A DNA stretch of 64,000 nucleotides from an uncultured Clostridia bacterium (GCA_934129895.1 CAKOWY010000005.1:45103-109102), one strand, 5' to 3'. Positions 16,236 to 24,841 are shown, counted from the stretch's first letter. The notes: a model not told the origin generated them from the sequence alone. Program-made: numbers and translations.

Positions 16236-16775
16236 TTATGCTTTGAAAGGCATTCCTAATAATGTTAATAGTTCCTTTGCCTCTTCGTCTGTTTCAGCAG
16301 TTGTTACGAATATAATATCCATACCTCTTAATTTATCAATTTTATCATATTCAATTTCTGGGAATATTAATTGTTCTTTAATACCCATAGAGTAGTTTCC
16401 TCTTCCATCAAAAGAATCAGCAGAAACACCTCTAAAATCTCTAACTCTTGGAAGTGCTACATTGAATAATTTGTATGCAAAATCATACATTTTATCTGAT
16501 CTTAATGTTACTTTACATCCAACATTAGCTCCTTCTCTTAACTTAAATGCAGCAATTGATTTTTTTGCTTTTGTAATCATAGGTTTTTGACCTGTGATTT
16601 GTGTTAAATCATTTATTGCATTTTCTAATGATTTAGGATTTTCTTTTGTATCTCCTAAACCGATATTTATAACTATTTTATCAAGCTTTGGAACTTGCAT
16701 AATAGATTTATATTGAAATTTTTTCATTAAAGCTGGTACAACTTCTTTTTCATATTGTTCTCTAAGTTTTTCCAT
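16236..16775 (-). CDS. rplE: 50S ribosomal protein L5
   Basis: 5S rRNA and P-site tRNA contact protein. 179 residues with KIVINIGLGD, the ITGQKPMITKAKKSIAAFK segment and LRGMDIIFVTTA near the end, all family hallmarks. Confidence 0.97.
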   Translation of the reverse strand: MEKLREQYEKEVVPALMKKFQYKSIMQVPKLDKIVINIGLGDTKENPKSLENAINDLTQITGQKPMITKAKKSIAAFKLREGANVGCKVTLRSDKMYDFAYKLFNVALPRVRDFRGVSADSFDGRGNYSMGIKEQLIFPEIEYDKIDKLRGMDIIFVTTAETDEEAKELLTLLGMPFKA

Positions 16776-16796
16776 TTTATTTGTTTCCTCCTTTCA

Positions 16797-17105
16797 CTAT
16801 TTAATTATAGCTCCACATTTTTTACAAATACGAACTTTCTTTCCATCTTCTACTTTATATCCAATTTTTGTAGCTTTACCACATTTTGGGCATACTACAT
16901 TAACTTTTGCACTGTTTATTGCACATTCAACTGGGATTATTCCTCCCTCTTCGCCTTGTTTTCTTGGCTTAATGTGTTTTTTTCTTACATTTACACCTTT
17001 TACAACTACTTTTGAGTCTTTTGGCATAACTTCTAATACTTCTCCTTTTTTATCTTTATCATTTCCAGATAAAACTAGGACTGTATCTCCTTTTTTTATT
17101 CTCAT
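16797..17105 (-). CDS. rplX: 50S ribosomal protein L24
   Basis: Early assembly protein with a KOW motif (KKGDTVLVLSGNDKDKKGEV). 102 residues; the C-terminal half carries CPKC and CKKC pairs, a zinc-ribbon version of L24. Confidence 0.96.
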   Translation of the reverse strand: MRIKKGDTVLVLSGNDKDKKGEVLEVMPKDSKVVVKGVNVRKKHIKPRKQGEEGGIIPVECAINSAKVNVVCPKCGKATKIGYKVEDGKKVRICKKCGAIIK

Positions 17106-17133
17106 TGAGTTTAACCTCCTTCTTCAATAATAA

Positions 17134-17502
17134 TTATAGAACCTCAGGTGCTAATGATAATATTTTCATATAATCCTTTTCTCTTAATTCTCTTGCAACT
17201 GGGCCAAATATACGTGTTCCTTTTGGTGTTTTGTCATCTTTTATTAAAACTGCTGCATTTTCATCAAATTTAACATAAGAACCATCTGGTCTTCTTAAAC
17301 CTTTTTTGCTTCTTACTATAACAGCTTTAACTACATCACCTTTTTTAACAACTCCACCTGGTGTTGCTGTTTTAACAGAGGCAACTATAACATCACCGAT
17401 GTTGGCTGTTTTCATATAAGATCCACCCATACATCTGATACACATAATTTCTTTTGCACCTGTATTATCAGCAACTTTTAATATTGTTTGTTGTTGTATC
17501 AT
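17134..17502 (-). CDS. rplN: 50S ribosomal protein L14
   Basis: 122 residues, beginning MIQQQTILKVADNTGAKEI and containing the conserved GDVIVASVK and RPDGSYVKFDENAAVLI segments. Shares a 3-nt gap with rpsQ. Confidence 0.97.
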   Translation of the reverse strand: MIQQQTILKVADNTGAKEIMCIRCMGGSYMKTANIGDVIVASVKTATPGGVVKKGDVVKAVIVRSKKGLRRPDGSYVKFDENAAVLIKDDKTPKGTRIFGPVARELREKDYMKILSLAPEVL

Positions 17503-17505
17503 GAT

Positions 17506-17766
17506 TTATTTTCCTCCTTTTTCAAGAATCTCAACTACTCTCCATCTCTTATCTTTAGAAAGTGGTCTTGTTTCCATTACTTTTACTTTATCTCCAATTT
17601 CACATCTATTTTCTTCATCATGAGCTTTTAATTTATATGTTCTTTTAACTGTTTTTCCATACATTTTATGGCTTACACTTGTTTCAACAGAAACAACTAC
17701 TGTTTTATCCATTTTATTAGAAGTAACAGTTCCAACCATAACTTTACGAAGATTTCTTTCTTCCAT
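17506..17766 (-). CDS. rpsQ: 30S ribosomal protein S17
   Basis: 86 residues, OB fold; GTVTSNKMDKTVVVSVE and KVMETRPLSKDKRWRVVEI match the family. Confidence 0.97.
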   Translation of the reverse strand: MEERNLRKVMVGTVTSNKMDKTVVVSVETSVSHKMYGKTVKRTYKLKAHDEENRCEIGDKVKVMETRPLSKDKRWRVVEILEKGGK

Positions 17767-17799
17767 AGGTCATTTTCCTCCTATCTTTCTATTTTACAA

Positions 17800-18003
17800 T
17801 TATGCTTTAGCTTCTGCTATTTTTCTTTCTGTTAATACTGTATTAATTTTAGCAATGTCTTTTCTAACCTCTTTAATCTTCATTGGGTTATCTAATCCAT
17901 TTGTAGCTAAACTAAACTTTAATTTGAATAATTCTTTTTTTAGTTCACCTAATTCTTTTTCTAATTCTGGTGAAGACATTTCTCTAATCTTATTTATCTT
18001 CAT
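17800..18003 (-). CDS. rpmC: 50S ribosomal protein L29
   Basis: 67 residues, helical hairpin; MSSPELEKELGELKKELFKLKF is typical. ATG 18003 is preferred to an upstream GTG (18012); AAGGTGG inside the rplP 3' end serves as Shine-Dalgarno. The gene overlaps rplP by 14 nt, so translation is coupled. Confidence 0.95.
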   Translation of the reverse strand: MKINKIREMSSPELEKELGELKKELFKLKFSLATNGLDNPMKIKEVRKDIAKINTVLTERKIAEAKA

Positions 18004-18436
18004 CACTATCACCCACCTTGTTCTCAGTTTCTTTTACTACGAACTTACATTTGATTGGTAATTTGTTCATAGCTAATCTCAAGGCTTCTCTAGCTGTATC
18101 TTCAGGAATTCCTGACATTTCAAACATAACTCTTCCTGGTTTTACTACAGCTACCCAATATTCAACATTACCTTTACCTTTACCACCACGAGTTCCAGCA
18201 GGTTTTTGTGTTATTGGTTTGTCTGGAAATATTTTTATCCAAACCTTTCCACCTCTTTTTGTGTAACGTGTCATAGCAATACGTGCAGCTTCAATTTGAT
18301 TTCCTTTTATTAATCCTGCTTCAACTGCTTGTAATCCATATTCTCCATCTGTTACTTTATTTCCTCTTGTTGCTTTTCCTCTATTTCTACCTTTTTGCAT
18401 TTTTCTAAATTTAGATTTTTTTGGCATTAATGGCAT
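17990..18436 (-). CDS. rplP: 50S ribosomal protein L16
   Basis: 148 residues, near the peptidyl-transferase centre. N-terminus MPLMPKKSKFRKMQKGRNRG; conserved WIKIFPDKPITQKPAGTRGG and the ARMT-like AARIAMTRYTKRGG segment. Its ATG overlaps the rpsC stop codon (TAATG) with GGAGGA upstream. The C-terminal tail is acidic. Confidence 0.97.
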   Translation of the reverse strand: MPLMPKKSKFRKMQKGRNRGKATRGNKVTDGEYGLQAVEAGLIKGNQIEAARIAMTRYTKRGGKVWIKIFPDKPITQKPAGTRGGKGKGNVEYWVAVVKPGRVMFEMSGIPEDTAREALRLAMNKLPIKCKFVVKETENKVGDSDEDK

Positions 18437-19092
18437 TATTTGTCTCCTCCTTCCACTTTTTTAGTTGGAAGAACTTCACCTTTATAAATCCATACTTTTA
18501 CACCGATTTTTCCATAAGTTGTATCTGCTTCTGCAAATCCATAATCAATATCAGCTCTTAAAGTTTGTAGAGGAACTGTTCCATCTTTATAAAATTCAGT
18601 TCTTGCCATATCAGCTCCACCTAATCTTCCAGATACAGCTGTTTTGATACCTAAAGCTCCTGATTTCATAGCTTTTTGCATGCATTGTTTCATGGCTTTT
18701 CTGAATGAAATTCTTCTTTCTAGTTGTCCTGCGATATCTTCTGCAACTAATTGTGCATCTGTTGATATTGCCTTAACCTCAACTATATTAATATTTACAT
18801 CTTTTCCAATTAATTTTGTTACATCTGCTTTTAAGCTTTCTGCTCCAGCTCCACCTTTTCCTATTATAATTCCTGGTTTTGCTGCATAAACATTAACTTT
18901 AACAAATTTTGCTGTTCTTTCAATTTCAATTTTAGAAACTCCAGCTGTGTATAATTTTTTCTTTAAAAATTTACGAATTTTTTGATCTTCTACTAAGTAA
19001 TCTGCAAAGTTCTTAGAATCTGCATACCATTTAGCATTCCAATCTTTTATGATTCCAACTCTCACACCTGTTGGATGTACTTTTTGTCCCAT
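18436..19092 (-). CDS. rpsC: 30S ribosomal protein S3
   Basis: mRNA-entry-site protein with helicase role. 218 residues: MGQKVHPTGVRVGIIKDWN, a KH domain with GKGGAGAESL, and the GRLGGADMARTEFYKDG signature. Confidence 0.97.
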   Translation of the reverse strand: MGQKVHPTGVRVGIIKDWNAKWYADSKNFADYLVEDQKIRKFLKKKLYTAGVSKIEIERTAKFVKVNVYAAKPGIIIGKGGAGAESLKADVTKLIGKDVNINIVEVKAISTDAQLVAEDIAGQLERRISFRKAMKQCMQKAMKSGALGIKTAVSGRLGGADMARTEFYKDGTVPLQTLRADIDYGFAEADTTYGKIGVKVWIYKGEVLPTKKVEGGDK

Positions 19093-19111
19093 TTTCTAGA
19101 ATCCTCCTTTC

Positions 19112-19465
19112 CTATTCTGCTTCTCTAACTACGATAGTTATATGGCTTGTTCTTTTTCTAATTCTAACTGCTGATCCTTTTGCAGCTGGTCTAATTCTCT
19201 TTAATGTTGGACCTTGGTTTGCAAATATTTCAGCAACATATAATTTATCATGATTCATTCCGTGATTATTTTCAGCATTTGCTATAGCTGATTTTAATAA
19301 TTTTTCAATTATAGTTGATGATGCTTTTGGTGTATATTTTACAATTGCTAAAGCTTCGTCAACGTTTTTTCCTCTTATTAAATCTGCTACGATTTTTACT
19401 TTTCTAGCTGAAATACGTGCATATTTTAAAGTTGCTTTAGCTTCTAATACTGCTGTCTCTTCCAC
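19112..19465 (-). CDS. rplV: 50S ribosomal protein L22
   Basis: 117 residues, exit-tunnel protein. ARISARKVKIVADLIRGK and the C-terminal RIRPAAKGSAVRIRKRTSH hairpin are clear. The start is GTG behind AAGGAGG. Confidence 0.96.
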   Translation of the reverse strand: MEETAVLEAKATLKYARISARKVKIVADLIRGKNVDEALAIVKYTPKASSTIIEKLLKSAIANAENNHGMNHDKLYVAEIFANQGPTLKRIRPAAKGSAVRIRKRTSHITIVVREAE

Positions 19466-19490
19466 TACAATTACCTCCTTAATTTATTAT

Positions 19491-19763
19491 TTATTTTGTA
19501 GTCTTTTCTCCTGAATGACCTTTAAATGTCCTTGTAGGAGCAAATTCACCTAATTTATGACCTATCATTTCTTCTGTTATATAAACTGGTACATGTTTTC
19601 TACCATCATGAACAGCGATTGTGTGTCCAATCATTTGTGGATATATTGTTGAAGCTCTTGACCATGTCTTAATAACTTCTTTGTTTCCACTCTCATTCAT
19701 AGCTTCTACTCTTTTAATTAGTTCTGGTGCTACGAAAGGTTTTTTCTTACTTGATCTTGACAT
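19491..19763 (-). CDS. rpsS: 30S ribosomal protein S19
   Basis: 90 residues. MSRSSKKKPFVAPELIKRVE and the signature MIGHKLGEFAPTRTFKGHSG identify the family. Confidence 0.97.
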   Translation of the reverse strand: MSRSSKKKPFVAPELIKRVEAMNESGNKEVIKTWSRASTIYPQMIGHTIAVHDGRKHVPVYITEEMIGHKLGEFAPTRTFKGHSGEKTTK

Positions 19764-19780
19764 AAGATTTTCCTCCTATT

Positions 19781-20608
19781 CTATTTTCTTCTCTTTACGA
19801 TAAATTTGTTTGTTCTATTTTTCTTATTTCTTGTCTTATATCCTAATGCTGGTTTACCCCAAGGTGTCATTGGTCCTGAATGTCCAACTGGAGCTCTACC
19901 TTCACCACCACCATGTGGGTGATCTACTGGGTTCATTACAGATCCTCTTACTGATGGTCTGATACCTAAATGTCTTGTCTTTCCTGCTTTACCTAATTTA
20001 ACGTTTTCATGATCTGAATTTCCTACAACTCCGATTGTTGCTCTACATTTTGCTAATATTAATCTCATTTCTCCTGAAGGTAATCTTACATGAGCATATT
20101 TTCCTTCTTTAGCCATTAATTGAGCACTTTGTCCAGCAACTCTTACTAATTTTCCACCTTGACCTGGATTTAATTCGATATTGTGAATTAATGTACCAAC
20201 TGGAATGTTTGCTATTGGTAAACAGTTTCCTGCTTTAATATCAACATTTTCTCCTGATACTACTTTATCACCATCTGTTAATCCTTGTGGTGCTATGATG
20301 TAACTTAATGTTCCATCTTCATATTTTACTAATGCTATGTTTGCACTTCTGTTTGGATCATATTCAATTCCAACAACTGTTGCTTCCATATCATCTTTTA
20401 ATCTTTTAAAATCAATTTTTCTATATTTTTGTCTGTTTCCTCCACCTTGATGTCTTACTGTTATTCTACCATAAGAATTTCTTCCTGCATTTTTTCTCTT
20501 TTTTTCTAATAAAGATTTTTCAGGAGATGTTTTTGTTATTTCTTCGTAAGTAGATACAACCATGTTTCTTCTTGAAGGTGTATAGGCTTTAAATCTTTTT
20601 GTTCCCAT
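19781..20608 (-). CDS. rplB: 50S ribosomal protein L2
   Basis: Core protein of the peptidyl-transferase region. 275 residues from MGTKRFKAYTPSRRN; the signature RGSVMNPVDHPHGGGEGR includes the conserved His. ATG 20608 is chosen because AAAGGA lies 7 nt upstream; the longer reading from 20641 is not supported. A 12-bp hairpin lies immediately upstream and an extra gene separates it from rplW. Confidence 0.97.
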   Translation of the reverse strand: MGTKRFKAYTPSRRNMVVSTYEEITKTSPEKSLLEKKRKNAGRNSYGRITVRHQGGGNRQKYRKIDFKRLKDDMEATVVGIEYDPNRSANIALVKYEDGTLSYIIAPQGLTDGDKVVSGENVDIKAGNCLPIANIPVGTLIHNIELNPGQGGKLVRVAGQSAQLMAKEGKYAHVRLPSGEMRLILAKCRATIGVVGNSDHENVKLGKAGKTRHLGIRPSVRGSVMNPVDHPHGGGEGRAPVGHSGPMTPWGKPALGYKTRNKKNRTNKFIVKRRK

Positions 20609-20624
20609 TTTCTTTTCCTTTCTC

Positions 20625-20660
20625 GCTTTTGAAAAATTCAAATCTCATTTTTTCAAAAGC
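20625..20660 (-). repeat. 12-bp hairpin in front of rplB
   Basis: Perfect 12-bp inverted repeat (20625-20636 with 20649-20660) with a 12-nt loop in the 111-nt spacer before rplB. On the minus strand it is followed by GAGAAAGGA, the rplB Shine-Dalgarno, not by a T-tract, so it is more likely a translational or processing element than a terminator. Confidence 0.7.
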
Positions 20661-20719
20661 CAATCTTTGTATTTGTGGATTTTTTCCTGCTCCACTACAG
20701 ATATTTTTTATTTTCCGAG

Positions 20720-20941
20720 TTATCTCTCGATATCTTCATCTTCTTCAGATTCTAATATTCTTTTTTCTCTACTATATTCTGTTGGAAGCATTGGATTTAT
20801 AGGGATAGCCATCTTTTTATAATACTCAAAAGCTTTTTCAGCCCTACAAGGTTCTCCTCTTCCTTCAGCTATTTTTGCGATAGTTTTTCTGAATTCTTCT
20901 GGAGTTACTGTTCTTCTATCTCTAACAAATTTTTCTTTCAT
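20720..20941 (-). CDS. Extra small protein inside the S10 operon, unknown
   Basis: A 73-residue protein between rplW and rplB, a position normally without a gene. It starts 3 nt after the rplW stop; GGGAG within the last rplW codons is its Shine-Dalgarno at 7 nt, so translation should be coupled. The N-terminal half is basic and helical-looking (RDRRTVTPEEFRKTIAKIAE, one Cys in GEPCRAEK), the middle has PINPMLPTEYSREKR, and the end is strongly acidic (ESEEDEDIER). No known ribosomal protein family is recognised. Size, charge and context suggest a ribosome-associated or assembly protein, which is inference. It is not a frame-shifted part of L23 or L2, because both are complete. Confidence 0.8.
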   Translation of the reverse strand: MKEKFVRDRRTVTPEEFRKTIAKIAEGRGEPCRAEKAFEYYKKMAIPINPMLPTEYSREKRILESEEDEDIER

Positions 20942-20943
20942 AA

Positions 20944-21291
20944 TTAAGCTCCCATGAATTCATCGATTGAATCTTTGTATTTTTTAGAAACTTTAACTGA
21001 TTTTCCACCTTTTCCAAGGTATGTTTTATCAGATGGATTTGTGTCTATTGTAACAATAGCTTTTTTCCAATCTGGAGTTTTACCTTCTTGGTATCTAACT
21101 CTTTTTGTTTTTCCTTTAACTATCATTGTATTAACATTTAATACTTTAACTTCAAAAAGTTTTTCAACAGCGTTTGCTATTTGAACTTTTGTAGCTTTCT
21201 TGTTAACTTCGAAAGTGTATTTTCCTAATTGTAATTCATCATTACTTTTTTCTGTTACTACTGGTCTAATTATAATTTCTTCTGGTAACAT
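20944..21291 (-). CDS. rplW: 50S ribosomal protein L23
   Basis: Tunnel-exit docking site for trigger factor and SRP. 115 residues, slightly long; IIIRPVVTEKSN and GKTKRVRYQEGKTPDWKKAIV match. Its ATG overlaps the rplD stop (TAATG). Confidence 0.97.
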   Translation of the reverse strand: MLPEEIIIRPVVTEKSNDELQLGKYTFEVNKKATKVQIANAVEKLFEVKVLNVNTMIVKGKTKRVRYQEGKTPDWKKAIVTIDTNPSDKTYLGKGGKSVKVSKKYKDSIDEFMGA

Positions 21292-21914
21292 TATGCATAC
21301 ACCTCCTCTAATTTTTTAACTGTATCTAGTGGTAAAACTAATTTATTGCAATTTAATAAATCAAATACATTTATTGTGTTTAATTCAATTGTTTTAACAC
21401 CTTCTATATTTCTACTTGAAAGTAAAACATTGTCATTTTTCTCTGCTAAGATTATTAATGCTTTTCCTTCAACTTTTAAATCTGTTAAAGCTTTAGCCAT
21501 AACTTTTGTTTTAGCATCTTTAACTTCTAATTTATCAACAACTGTTAATTCGTTATCTAATACTTTTGCACTTAATAATGATTTAATAGCTAATTGTTTT
21601 TCTTTCTTATTTATTCTATAAGAATATGAACGTGGTTTTGGTCCTAATGCAATACCACCTTTAATCCATTGTGGTGCACGTATACTACCTTGTCTAGCTC
21701 TACCTGTTCCTTTTTGTCTCCATGGTTTCTTTCCACCACCACTAACTTCTGCTCTTGTTTTAGTACTTTGTGTACCTTGTCTTTGATTAGCTAAGTAGTT
21801 TACTAATACACTGTGAACAATATTTTCATTTGGTTCAATTCCAAATACTGCTTCGCTTAATTCTACATCACTAACTTTTTTACCTTGCATGTTATATACA
21901 TCTATTTTTGGCAT
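21291..21914 (-). CDS. rplD: 50S ribosomal protein L4
   Basis: 207 residues; in E. coli L4 also represses its own operon. QRQGTQSTKTRAEVSGGGKK and RQGSIRAPQWIKGGIALGPK are the conserved loop segments. Confidence 0.97.
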   Translation of the reverse strand: MPKIDVYNMQGKKVSDVELSEAVFGIEPNENIVHSVLVNYLANQRQGTQSTKTRAEVSGGGKKPWRQKGTGRARQGSIRAPQWIKGGIALGPKPRSYSYRINKKEKQLAIKSLLSAKVLDNELTVVDKLEVKDAKTKVMAKALTDLKVEGKALIILAEKNDNVLLSSRNIEGVKTIELNTINVFDLLNCNKLVLPLDTVKKLEEVYA

Positions 21915-21937
21915 TTCGTCTTTCCTCCTTTACTAAA

Positions 21938-22570
21938 TTATTGTGCCTTAACGGCTGATTTTATTTTTAAGATAGCTCCTTTAGCTCCTGGTACACTACC
22001 TTTTACTAATATTACGTTTTTGTCCATATCAACTTTAACAACATCTAGATTTTGTATTGTTACTGTAACATGTCCCATATGTCCTGGTAATTTTTTACCT
22101 TTAAATACTCTACCTGGTGTTGATGTTGGTCCCATTGAACCTGGTCTTCTATGATACATTGAACCATGTCCCATTGGTCCTCTTGATTGTCCATGTCTCT
22201 TAATTACACCTTGGAATCCTTTTCCTTTTGATGTACCTTGAACATCTATTTTATCTCCAGCAGCAAATACATCTGCTTTTAATTCGTCTCCAGCTTTGAT
22301 TCCTTCTATTGAATCTAATCTGAATTCTCTCAAATGTTTTTTTGCTGTAACATTTGCTTTTGCAAAATGTCCTTTTTCTGGTTTATTTAATTTATTTTCT
22401 TTAACTTCTCCAAATCCTAATTGTACTGCTTCATATCCATCGTTTTCGATAGTTTTAACTTGAGCAACTACACATGGACCTGCTTCAATTACTGTAACTG
22501 GAATAACTGTTCCATTTTCATCAAATATTTGTGTCATTCCAACTTTTCTTCCTATTAATGCTTTTTTCAT
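21938..22570 (-). CDS. rplC: 50S ribosomal protein L3
   Basis: 210 residues from MKKALIGRKVGMTQIFDENG; the central loop GTSKGKGFQGVIKRHGQSRG is diagnostic. ATG 22570 follows AGGAGG at 9 nt; an upstream TTG reading is less likely. Confidence 0.97.
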   Translation of the reverse strand: MKKALIGRKVGMTQIFDENGTVIPVTVIEAGPCVVAQVKTIENDGYEAVQLGFGEVKENKLNKPEKGHFAKANVTAKKHLREFRLDSIEGIKAGDELKADVFAAGDKIDVQGTSKGKGFQGVIKRHGQSRGPMGHGSMYHRRPGSMGPTSTPGRVFKGKKLPGHMGHVTVTIQNLDVVKVDMDKNVILVKGSVPGAKGAILKIKSAVKAQ

Positions 22571-22633
22571 TTTCAATTTCCTCCTACTATTGGCTGATAT
22601 TTTACCAGCTTGGTTTGATTTACTTTTTTGAAA

Positions 22634-22957
22634 CTAGTTTTTGATTTCGATGTCAACACCTGCTGGTAGTTCTAGTTTCATTAAACTATCCATTGTTTTT
22701 TGTGTTGGATAAAGAATATCTATAACTCTTTTATGTGTTCTCATTTCAAATTGTTCTCTTGAATCTTTGTGTTTGTGTGGTGAACGTAAAATTGTTACAA
22801 TTTCTTTCTCTGTTGGTAGTGGAATAGGACCTGATACTTTTGCTCCTGTTTTCTTAGCAGTATCTACTATCTTTTCAGCAGACTGTTCTAAAACTACATG
22901 GTCATAAGCTTTTAATCTTATTCTTATTTTTTCACTTGATACAACTGAATTTGCCAT
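22634..22957 (-). CDS. rpsJ: 30S ribosomal protein S10 (NusE)
   Basis: First gene of the operon; 107 residues with a short N-terminal extension before IRIRLKAYDHVVLEQSAEKI. The GPIPLPTEKEIVTILRSPH segment is the signature. S10 also joins NusB (encoded at 44085) in antitermination. Confidence 0.97.
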   Translation of the reverse strand: MANSVVSSEKIRIRLKAYDHVVLEQSAEKIVDTAKKTGAKVSGPIPLPTEKEIVTILRSPHKHKDSREQFEMRTHKRVIDILYPTQKTMDSLMKLELPAGVDIEIKN

Positions 22958-23265
22958 TGTAATTTTTCCCTCCTTATAAAATTAAATATTTTTAAATTAC
23001 GCGCTGGCAAGTTATAACGCACCCTGGTGTTTTGAATTTTCCCATTATAAAATCCCTGACATGCATATATGTTTTAGGGATGATAAGTGCTTGATCTTTA
23101 CTACTAACAAACATGTTTATAATTACTATCTTTATCAATAGTAATTATCTTTCGTTCGTTTATAATATTTTGAAACTTACCGCCTTAGTCTAGCTAAGAC
23201 ATACTCCGTCGAAGTTCCCTACATCATTGTGTAGCCACATTCGACATCAACGCTAAAATTTATGC
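22958..23265 (-). promoter_or_regulatory. Structured leader of the S10-spc operon
   Basis: About 300 nt between the predicted start site and rpsJ, without an ORF. On the minus strand it can form several hairpins: 23208-23245 (6-bp outer and 5-bp inner stems around an asymmetric internal loop), 23184-23198 (5 bp), 23119-23148 (perfect 11-bp stem, 8-nt loop) and 23053-23080 (outer CCCT/AGGG-type stem plus inner 4 bp). The first part is more GC-rich than surrounding DNA. Autoregulation by a ribosomal protein is likely from position, but I do not recognise a known leader family. Confidence 0.6.
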
Positions 23266-23271
23266 TTTATT

Positions 23272-23300
23272 ATTATATAGCAATATCTGGTAATTGTCAA
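23272..23300 (-). promoter_or_regulatory. Consensus sigma-A promoter of the ribosomal operon
   Basis: Perfect -35 TTGACA (23295-23300), 17-nt spacer, perfect -10 TATAAT (23272-23277). It is the best promoter match in the window, as expected for ribosomal protein genes. Confidence 0.85.
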
Positions 23301-23354
23301 TAGTTTTTTCTTTATTTTTCATTTTGTTTTAAAAATTTATTATTTTTTGTATTT

Positions 23355-23388
23355 ATAAATATAAAAACCTCACACAAATGAGGTTTTT
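23355..23388 (-). terminator. Terminator of the LysR/2H operon
   Basis: Perfect 10-bp stem (23363-23372 with 23379-23388), 6-nt loop, A/T runs on both sides, directly after the stop codon at 23400. Confidence 0.85.
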
Positions 23389-23399
23389 CTGTTATATAT

Positions 23400-23852
23400 T
23401 TATTTAATATTTTGTAAAAAAATACTATTATCCATTATTTTTCCTTTTCCATAAATATAATACCCTAATTTTCCTAAAATTATAAATGGATTCTTTATTC
23501 TATTAAAATTTAACAATCCTGTTTCATACGCTTTTCCTTTTACCCCATCAACTTCTCCTATTGATACAGTAATATGTGGACCATTTTCATTTTTAAAATA
23601 TTTTTCTAGTTCTTCAGGCAATTTAACTTGAAATCCACTATTCATATCAGTTGCAGCATATCCTATAACTTTAAATTCATATTCTTTATTCAATAATTTT
23701 TCTGGATACATCTCTATTTTTCCAAAGTTAAACGTAATATGCATATCATCAATTTCATATTTGAGTTTTCTTTCTTGTAATTCAATTAATCTTTTTCTGG
23801 TACTTTCATCAAAAAATATTCCTTGGAATCCCTTTAACTCTTCTTTTTCCAT
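23400..23852 (-). CDS. Putative 2H phosphoesterase / RNA-ligase-like protein
   Basis: 150 residues with two H-x-T-x motifs, HITF at residues 38-41 and HITV at 93-96, about 55 residues apart. Each is followed by a small strand, which is the layout of the 2H superfamily (2',3'-cyclic phosphodiesterases, LigT/ThpR). No other domain, signal or span. It starts 15 nt after the LysR-type regulator on the same strand, so it is probably cotranscribed with it. Substrate unknown: RNA 2',3'-cyclic ends or a cyclic nucleotide are candidates by family. The overall sequence is divergent and the assignment rests on the paired motifs. Confidence 0.6.
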   Translation of the reverse strand: MEKEELKGFQGIFFDESTRKRLIELQERKLKYEIDDMHITFNFGKIEMYPEKLLNKEYEFKVIGYAATDMNSGFQVKLPEELEKYFKNENGPHITVSIGEVDGVKGKAYETGLLNFNRIKNPFIILGKLGYYIYGKGKIMDNSIFLQNIK

Positions 23853-23867
23853 TTTATTATTTCCTTT

Positions 23868-24764
23868 TTATTTTATGAAATTTTCTTTTATTCTTCTTAC
23901 CAATTCCAACGTAGCTTTATTACACATATTTTTCTTTAATGTTGCTATACATTTATTATCCTCGCCAATTTGAAATTCCTTTATTATTTTTACATCTTTT
24001 CTTTTTAATAGTTCTTCTTCATATTCTATATTTGAAAACAAAATTCCACACCCATTTAATACCATATTGTCAATTACTTCTGTGTCTTCAATTTCATAAT
24101 TTGGTTTAATTGCAATATTATTCTTTTCACAATATGCTTCCAAATGTTGTTTTAGTGCTGATGATTTAGGTATTATTATTTTACAATTTTCAAAATTACT
24201 GTCTTTAGAAATTTTATTTTTCTCTATATAGTCGTTAGTTGCTATAAAACAATACCTTGGAATGCTTTTTAAAGATACAAATTCTATATTAGAATACTCT
24301 GTTGGTATATTAGATAAATTTAACATTGCAATATCTATTTCTCCATTTGACAATTTTTTTAAAGATTCTGAAGTTGAAGTTCTAGAAATTTTTATATCTA
24401 TATTAGGATATTCTTTTATAAATTCAATAAGTGATGGTACAACATATTTTTTTACTAACGTTCTTCCACCATTTATCCTTATTCTTCCTTTTTCTAAATT
24501 TATATATTGAGAAAATAAGTTTTCAGCATTATTCATTTTTTCAATACTATCGCCTATATATTCGTATAAATTTTTTCCTTCTTCAGTGAGTTCCACACCA
24601 TTTTTATTTCTGAAAAATAATTTTCCACCTAATATTTTTTCTAATTTTTGTATTGATTGTGTAACTGCTGATTGTGATATGTATATATTTTCAGCTGCTT
24701 TGGATATATTCTTATATTTGACTACTTCACAAAATACTCTATATAATTCTAAATTTGCATTCAT
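23868..24764 (-). CDS. LysR-family transcriptional regulator
   Basis: 298 residues. The winged-helix domain at the N-terminus shows SKAAENIYISQSAVTQSIQK LEK in context, followed by a periplasmic-binding-like effector domain. ATG 24764 follows AAGGAGAG; a reading ten codons longer lacks support. It is divergent from the small gene at 24941, the classical arrangement in which a LysR protein controls its neighbour from the shared intergenic region. The downstream 2H gene is likely in its operon. Effector unknown. Confidence 0.9.
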   Translation of the reverse strand: MNANLELYRVFCEVVKYKNISKAAENIYISQSAVTQSIQKLEKILGGKLFFRNKNGVELTEEGKNLYEYIGDSIEKMNNAENLFSQYINLEKGRIRINGGRTLVKKYVVPSLIEFIKEYPNIDIKISRTSTSESLKKLSNGEIDIAMLNLSNIPTEYSNIEFVSLKSIPRYCFIATNDYIEKNKISKDSNFENCKIIIPKSSALKQHLEAYCEKNNIAIKPNYEIEDTEVIDNMVLNGCGILFSNIEYEEELLKRKDVKIIKEFQIGEDNKCIATLKKNMCNKATLELVRRIKENFIK

Positions 24765-24841
24765 ATAATCTCTCCTTTTTCTATATCTTAACATTCTATT
24801 TTATTTTTTTCAATAGTTTAGACATTATAAGTTCTACTAAT

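Noticed and set aside
22990..23040. T-box-like AGGGTGCG in the S10 leader
   Set aside because: The T-box consensus (GGTGGNACCGCG) is not met, no specifier stem or terminator/antiterminator pair is present, and ribosomal operons are not T-box controlled.
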